Shown piece by piece: positions 6,549 through 7,952 of a stretch of 7,952 bases of DNA. The notes below the pieces were generated by a model. It saw nothing but the letters and a program-made list of their open reading frames with translations. It did not search any database and was not told where the DNA came from. Position 1 is the first letter of the stretch. Every line of letters starts with the position of its first letter. A program made the translations under genes and the position numbers. Source of the stretch: UBA1413 sp964349885. GTDB taxonomy: Bacteria; Bacteroidota; Bacteroidia; Bacteroidales; Prolixibacteraceae. Where the stretch lies: contig CAYGIQ010000124.1 in assembly GCA_964349885.1 (NCBI GenBank), forward strand, positions 1 to 7,952. Reading direction: 5' to 3'.

Positions 6549-7130
6549 ATGACCGACCAGATATCATCGCTTTCGGAGCTTCAGACCAAACTTAAAGAGG
6601 AAGACTCCATTTGGCTTTTGTTGGCCAAAAAAGGTTCTGAGCAAAGCGACTGTGCCATTCAAAACTACCTGACTGCAACTTCTGAAATGGAACATGGACG
6701 TTTTCTGTTTGCTGATGTAAGTCAGGTTCGCGACATTCATCCAGTCTATGAGATCAATACGGTTCCGGCGCTGCTTGAATTTGGAAACGGAAACCTTAAA
6801 AATGTTTTTAAGGGTTGTCACAACCCCGAACAGTTTAAATCTATACTTGAAAATGCTATTTTTGATGCACGCAACGGCGAAGGTGCTAAACCATCGAGGC
6901 GCGTAATTGTTTACTCTACGCCCACCTGTTCATGGTGCACTACCCTGAAAAGACATCTCGATGTCCATCAGGTTCGCTACCGCGAAATTGACGTCTCCAG
7001 AGATCAGAATGCAGCGGAGGCAATGGTTAAGAAGAGTGGCCAGCAGGGGGTTCCGCAAACCGAAATCGATGGTCAAATGATTGTAGGTTTCGATAAAAAC
7101 CGGATTAACGCGCTGTTGGAAATTAAATAG
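6549..7130 (+). CDS. Thioredoxin-like / glutaredoxin fusion protein
   Basis: This 193-residue cytoplasmic protein has two thioredoxin-fold domains. The N-terminal one (~1-105) keeps the core fold signature NTVPALLEFGNG with the cis-proline (Pro73), but where CxxC should stand it has only SEQSDC (Cys35), so it lacks a dithiol centre. The C-terminal one (~117-193) has an intact CSWC (Cys127, Cys130) after VIVYSTPT, the cis-proline motif GVPQ (Pro169), and VGFDK in place of the glutathione-contacting GCD; it resembles the YruB group of glutaredoxin-like proteins. It probably reduces disulfides, perhaps fed by thioredoxin reductase rather than glutathione. The frame stays open upstream to an ATG at 6435, but that extension is a T-rich, Phe-rich stretch typical of noncoding AT-rich DNA, and domain homology begins at MTDQISSL, so I chose 6549. 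The gene precedes the thioredoxin lipoprotein gene by 97 bp on the same strand. Confidence 0.87.
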   Translation: MTDQISSLSELQTKLKEEDSIWLLLAKKGSEQSDCAIQNYLTATSEMEHGRFLFADVSQVRDIHPVYEINTVPALLEFGNGNLKNVFKGCHNPEQFKSILENAIFDARNGEGAKPSRRVIVYSTPTCSWCTTLKRHLDVHQVRYREIDVSRDQNAAEAMVKKSGQQGVPQTEIDGQMIVGFDKNRINALLEIK

Positions 7131-7227
7131 TTGTTGCGTTTTTTTGCTTCATTAAAGAATTACGATTACAAAAGCAGCTCGATCTGCTGTGTATAACCCA
7201 ATGAATAAATATTAAAACAAGATACAG
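7131..7227 (+). promoter_or_regulatory. Gap between the two redox genes with a weak hairpin
   Basis: This 97-bp AT-rich spacer holds a 5-bp stem, AGCAG (7173-7177) with CTGCT (7184-7188) around a 6-base loop, not followed by a T tract. The run of seven T residues near the start (about 7139-7145) has no stem before it. I see no strong terminator and no TAnnTTTG element, so I cannot decide whether the lipoprotein gene has its own promoter. Confidence 0.25.
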
Positions 7228-7749
7228 ATGAAAAGAATGATGTTTATTTCAGGACTCCTGGCGTTTCTGATGTTCTCGTGCGGGAATACCCCTGCCGGAA
7301 AGGAGCGCCTTGCCGAATCTGATCAGGGTAGTGCCCTTGCCTTGGCCAAGTATTCTGCCTCAGCCGATGGAGGTACCAGACTGCTCGTCAAATCTGACTT
7401 TTTAAAAAATGTGTGGAATTATGAGAGCAATCCACAGGAGTGGATTTTCCTAGGCGATAAACCTGCCATAATCGATTTTTATGCCGACTGGTGTGGGCCA
7501 TGTAAAATAGCAGCACCCATTCTGGAAGAGATTTCTCACGAATTTGCTGGAAAAATAGTCGTTTATAAAATTGACACTGAAAAGGAAAAGGAGTTGGCCG
7601 CCGTGTTTGGAATCAGAGGCATTCCTGCCTTCTTGTATATTCCTCAGAATGGCAAGCCCGTAATGACTTCTGGAATTGCCCGCTCAAAGGAGGATACTAA
7701 GAAGATGTTTATAGAAAACATAGAGCAGATTTTATTATCCACTAATTAA
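7228..7749 (+). CDS. Thioredoxin-fold lipoprotein
   Basis: This 173-residue protein is a membrane-anchored thioredoxin, expected to reduce or exchange disulfides on the periplasmic side. The signal peptide ends in the lipobox LMFSC with Cys18. The next residues (GNTPAG) lack the acidic export signal, so it probably stays facing the periplasm. A linker of about 55 residues precedes the thioredoxin fold, which has the canonical WCGPC (Trp88, Cys89, Cys92) in DFYADWCGPCK, the VVYKID strand and the cis-proline motif RGIPAF (Pro133). All catalytic residues are present, and WCGPC is the cytoplasmic-thioredoxin type of active site, which favours reduction over oxidation. An electron donor such as a DsbD/CcdA-type protein is not in the window. 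The GroES-like gene follows after 19 bp on the same strand, suggesting cotranscription. A cytochrome c maturation role (ResA-like) is less likely, because the usual ResA/TlpA sequence features are not evident. Confidence 0.88.
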   Translation: MKRMMFISGLLAFLMFSCGNTPAGKERLAESDQGSALALAKYSASADGGTRLLVKSDFLKNVWNYESNPQEWIFLGDKPAIIDFYADWCGPCKIAAPILEEISHEFAGKIVVYKIDTEKEKELAAVFGIRGIPAFLYIPQNGKPVMTSGIARSKEDTKKMFIENIEQILLSTN

Positions 7750-7756
7750 AAATTAA

Positions 7757-7763
7757 AGAAAGG
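7757..7763 (+). promoter_or_regulatory. Purine-rich ribosome-binding site of the GroES-like gene
   Basis: AGAAAGG (7757-7763) lies 5 bases before the ATG at 7769. It partly resembles a Shine-Dalgarno element, which is often weak or absent in this phylum, and it supports the chosen start. Confidence 0.4.
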
Positions 7764-7768
7764 TAATC

Positions 7769-7952
7769 ATGAAAGAATTACAGCCTATTAATCAGAATGT
7801 ACTGCTTGAACTTGCAGAAGTAAGAGCTGAACAGCGGACTGCTTCGGGGATTATTATTCCCGACTCTGCCAAAGAAAAAGAACGAATTGCAAAGGTGGTA
7901 GCCATCAGTAAAATTGAAAATGCTGAGATTGCTCCCGGAGATAGTGTTCTTT
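7769..7952 (+). CDS. Divergent GroES-like co-chaperonin, 3' end beyond the window
   Basis: The first 61 codons are present. The GroES (Cpn10) fold is recognisable: QPINQNVLLEL corresponds to the RPLHDRVIVKR strand, TASGIIIPDSAKEKE to the mobile loop with the GroEL-contacting hydrophobic tripeptide (Ile28-30), then KVVAI and PGDSVL to the core strands. Two features are unusual. The near-universal Asp-Arg of the HDRV motif is Gln-Asn here. My alignment to E. coli GroES places 10 residues between KVVAI and GDSVL where E. coli has 18, so the roof hairpin looks shortened by about 8. This could be a second, specialised co-chaperonin rather than the main groES, so I give no gene symbol. Whether groEL follows cannot be seen. 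It begins 19 bp after the thioredoxin lipoprotein gene. Confidence 0.75.
   Translation, partial: MKELQPINQNVLLELAEVRAEQRTASGIIIPDSAKEKERIAKVVAISKIENAEIAPGDSVL

Noticed and set aside
6341..6550. 69-residue minus-strand frame with a CPICDHFF motif, suggesting a small zinc protein
   Set aside because: It has a single CxxC and no second metal pair, lies in AT-rich DNA covering the upstream region of the glutaredoxin gene, and its start overlaps that gene's ATG.

Overview
The window looks like chromosomal DNA of a member of the Bacteroidota, most likely Bacteroidales or a relative. The evidence is a NigD-like lipoprotein (a family essentially confined to this phylum), lipoproteins with acidic residues after the lipobox cysteine, a DPP5-type S9 peptidase, and promoter candidates matching the phylum's TTTG / TAnnTTTG consensus rather than sigma70. 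Base composition and coding density look uniform. I see no transposase, integrase, tRNA, rRNA, CRISPR array or phage gene.

Minus-strand block (about 10-6263). Read in the direction of transcription, it holds a NigD-like lipoprotein (6263-5583), a 278-bp gap with two hairpins and a good promoter candidate, a large S9 serine peptidase lipoprotein (5304-3214), thymidylate synthase thyA (3096-2302), dihydrofolate reductase folA (2265-1777) and an exported M14 zinc carboxypeptidase (1773-10). thyA, folA and the M14 gene are separated by only 36 and 3 bp and are probably cotranscribed. ThyA turns dUMP into dTMP and oxidises methylene-tetrahydrofolate to dihydrofolate; FolA reduces it back, so the pair is a metabolic unit. 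The two peptidases act outside the cytoplasm and probably serve peptide degradation and uptake, with no evident link to the folate step.

Divergent plus-strand block (6549-end). After a 285-bp AT-rich intergenic region come a cytoplasmic protein with a degenerate thioredoxin-like domain fused to a YruB-type glutaredoxin domain (6549-7130), a thioredoxin-fold lipoprotein with WCGPC (7228-7749), and the first 61 codons of a divergent GroES-like co-chaperonin cut by the window edge (7769-7952). Together they suggest thiol redox and protein-folding maintenance in two compartments, but that link is inferred from position only.

Most of the window is ordinary housekeeping and peptidase content. I do not see a clear undescribed system. 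The best leads are the divergent GroES with an apparently shortened roof loop beside the thioredoxin lipoprotein, the Trx-like/Grx fusion, and the nested inverted repeat in the NigD-S9 gap.
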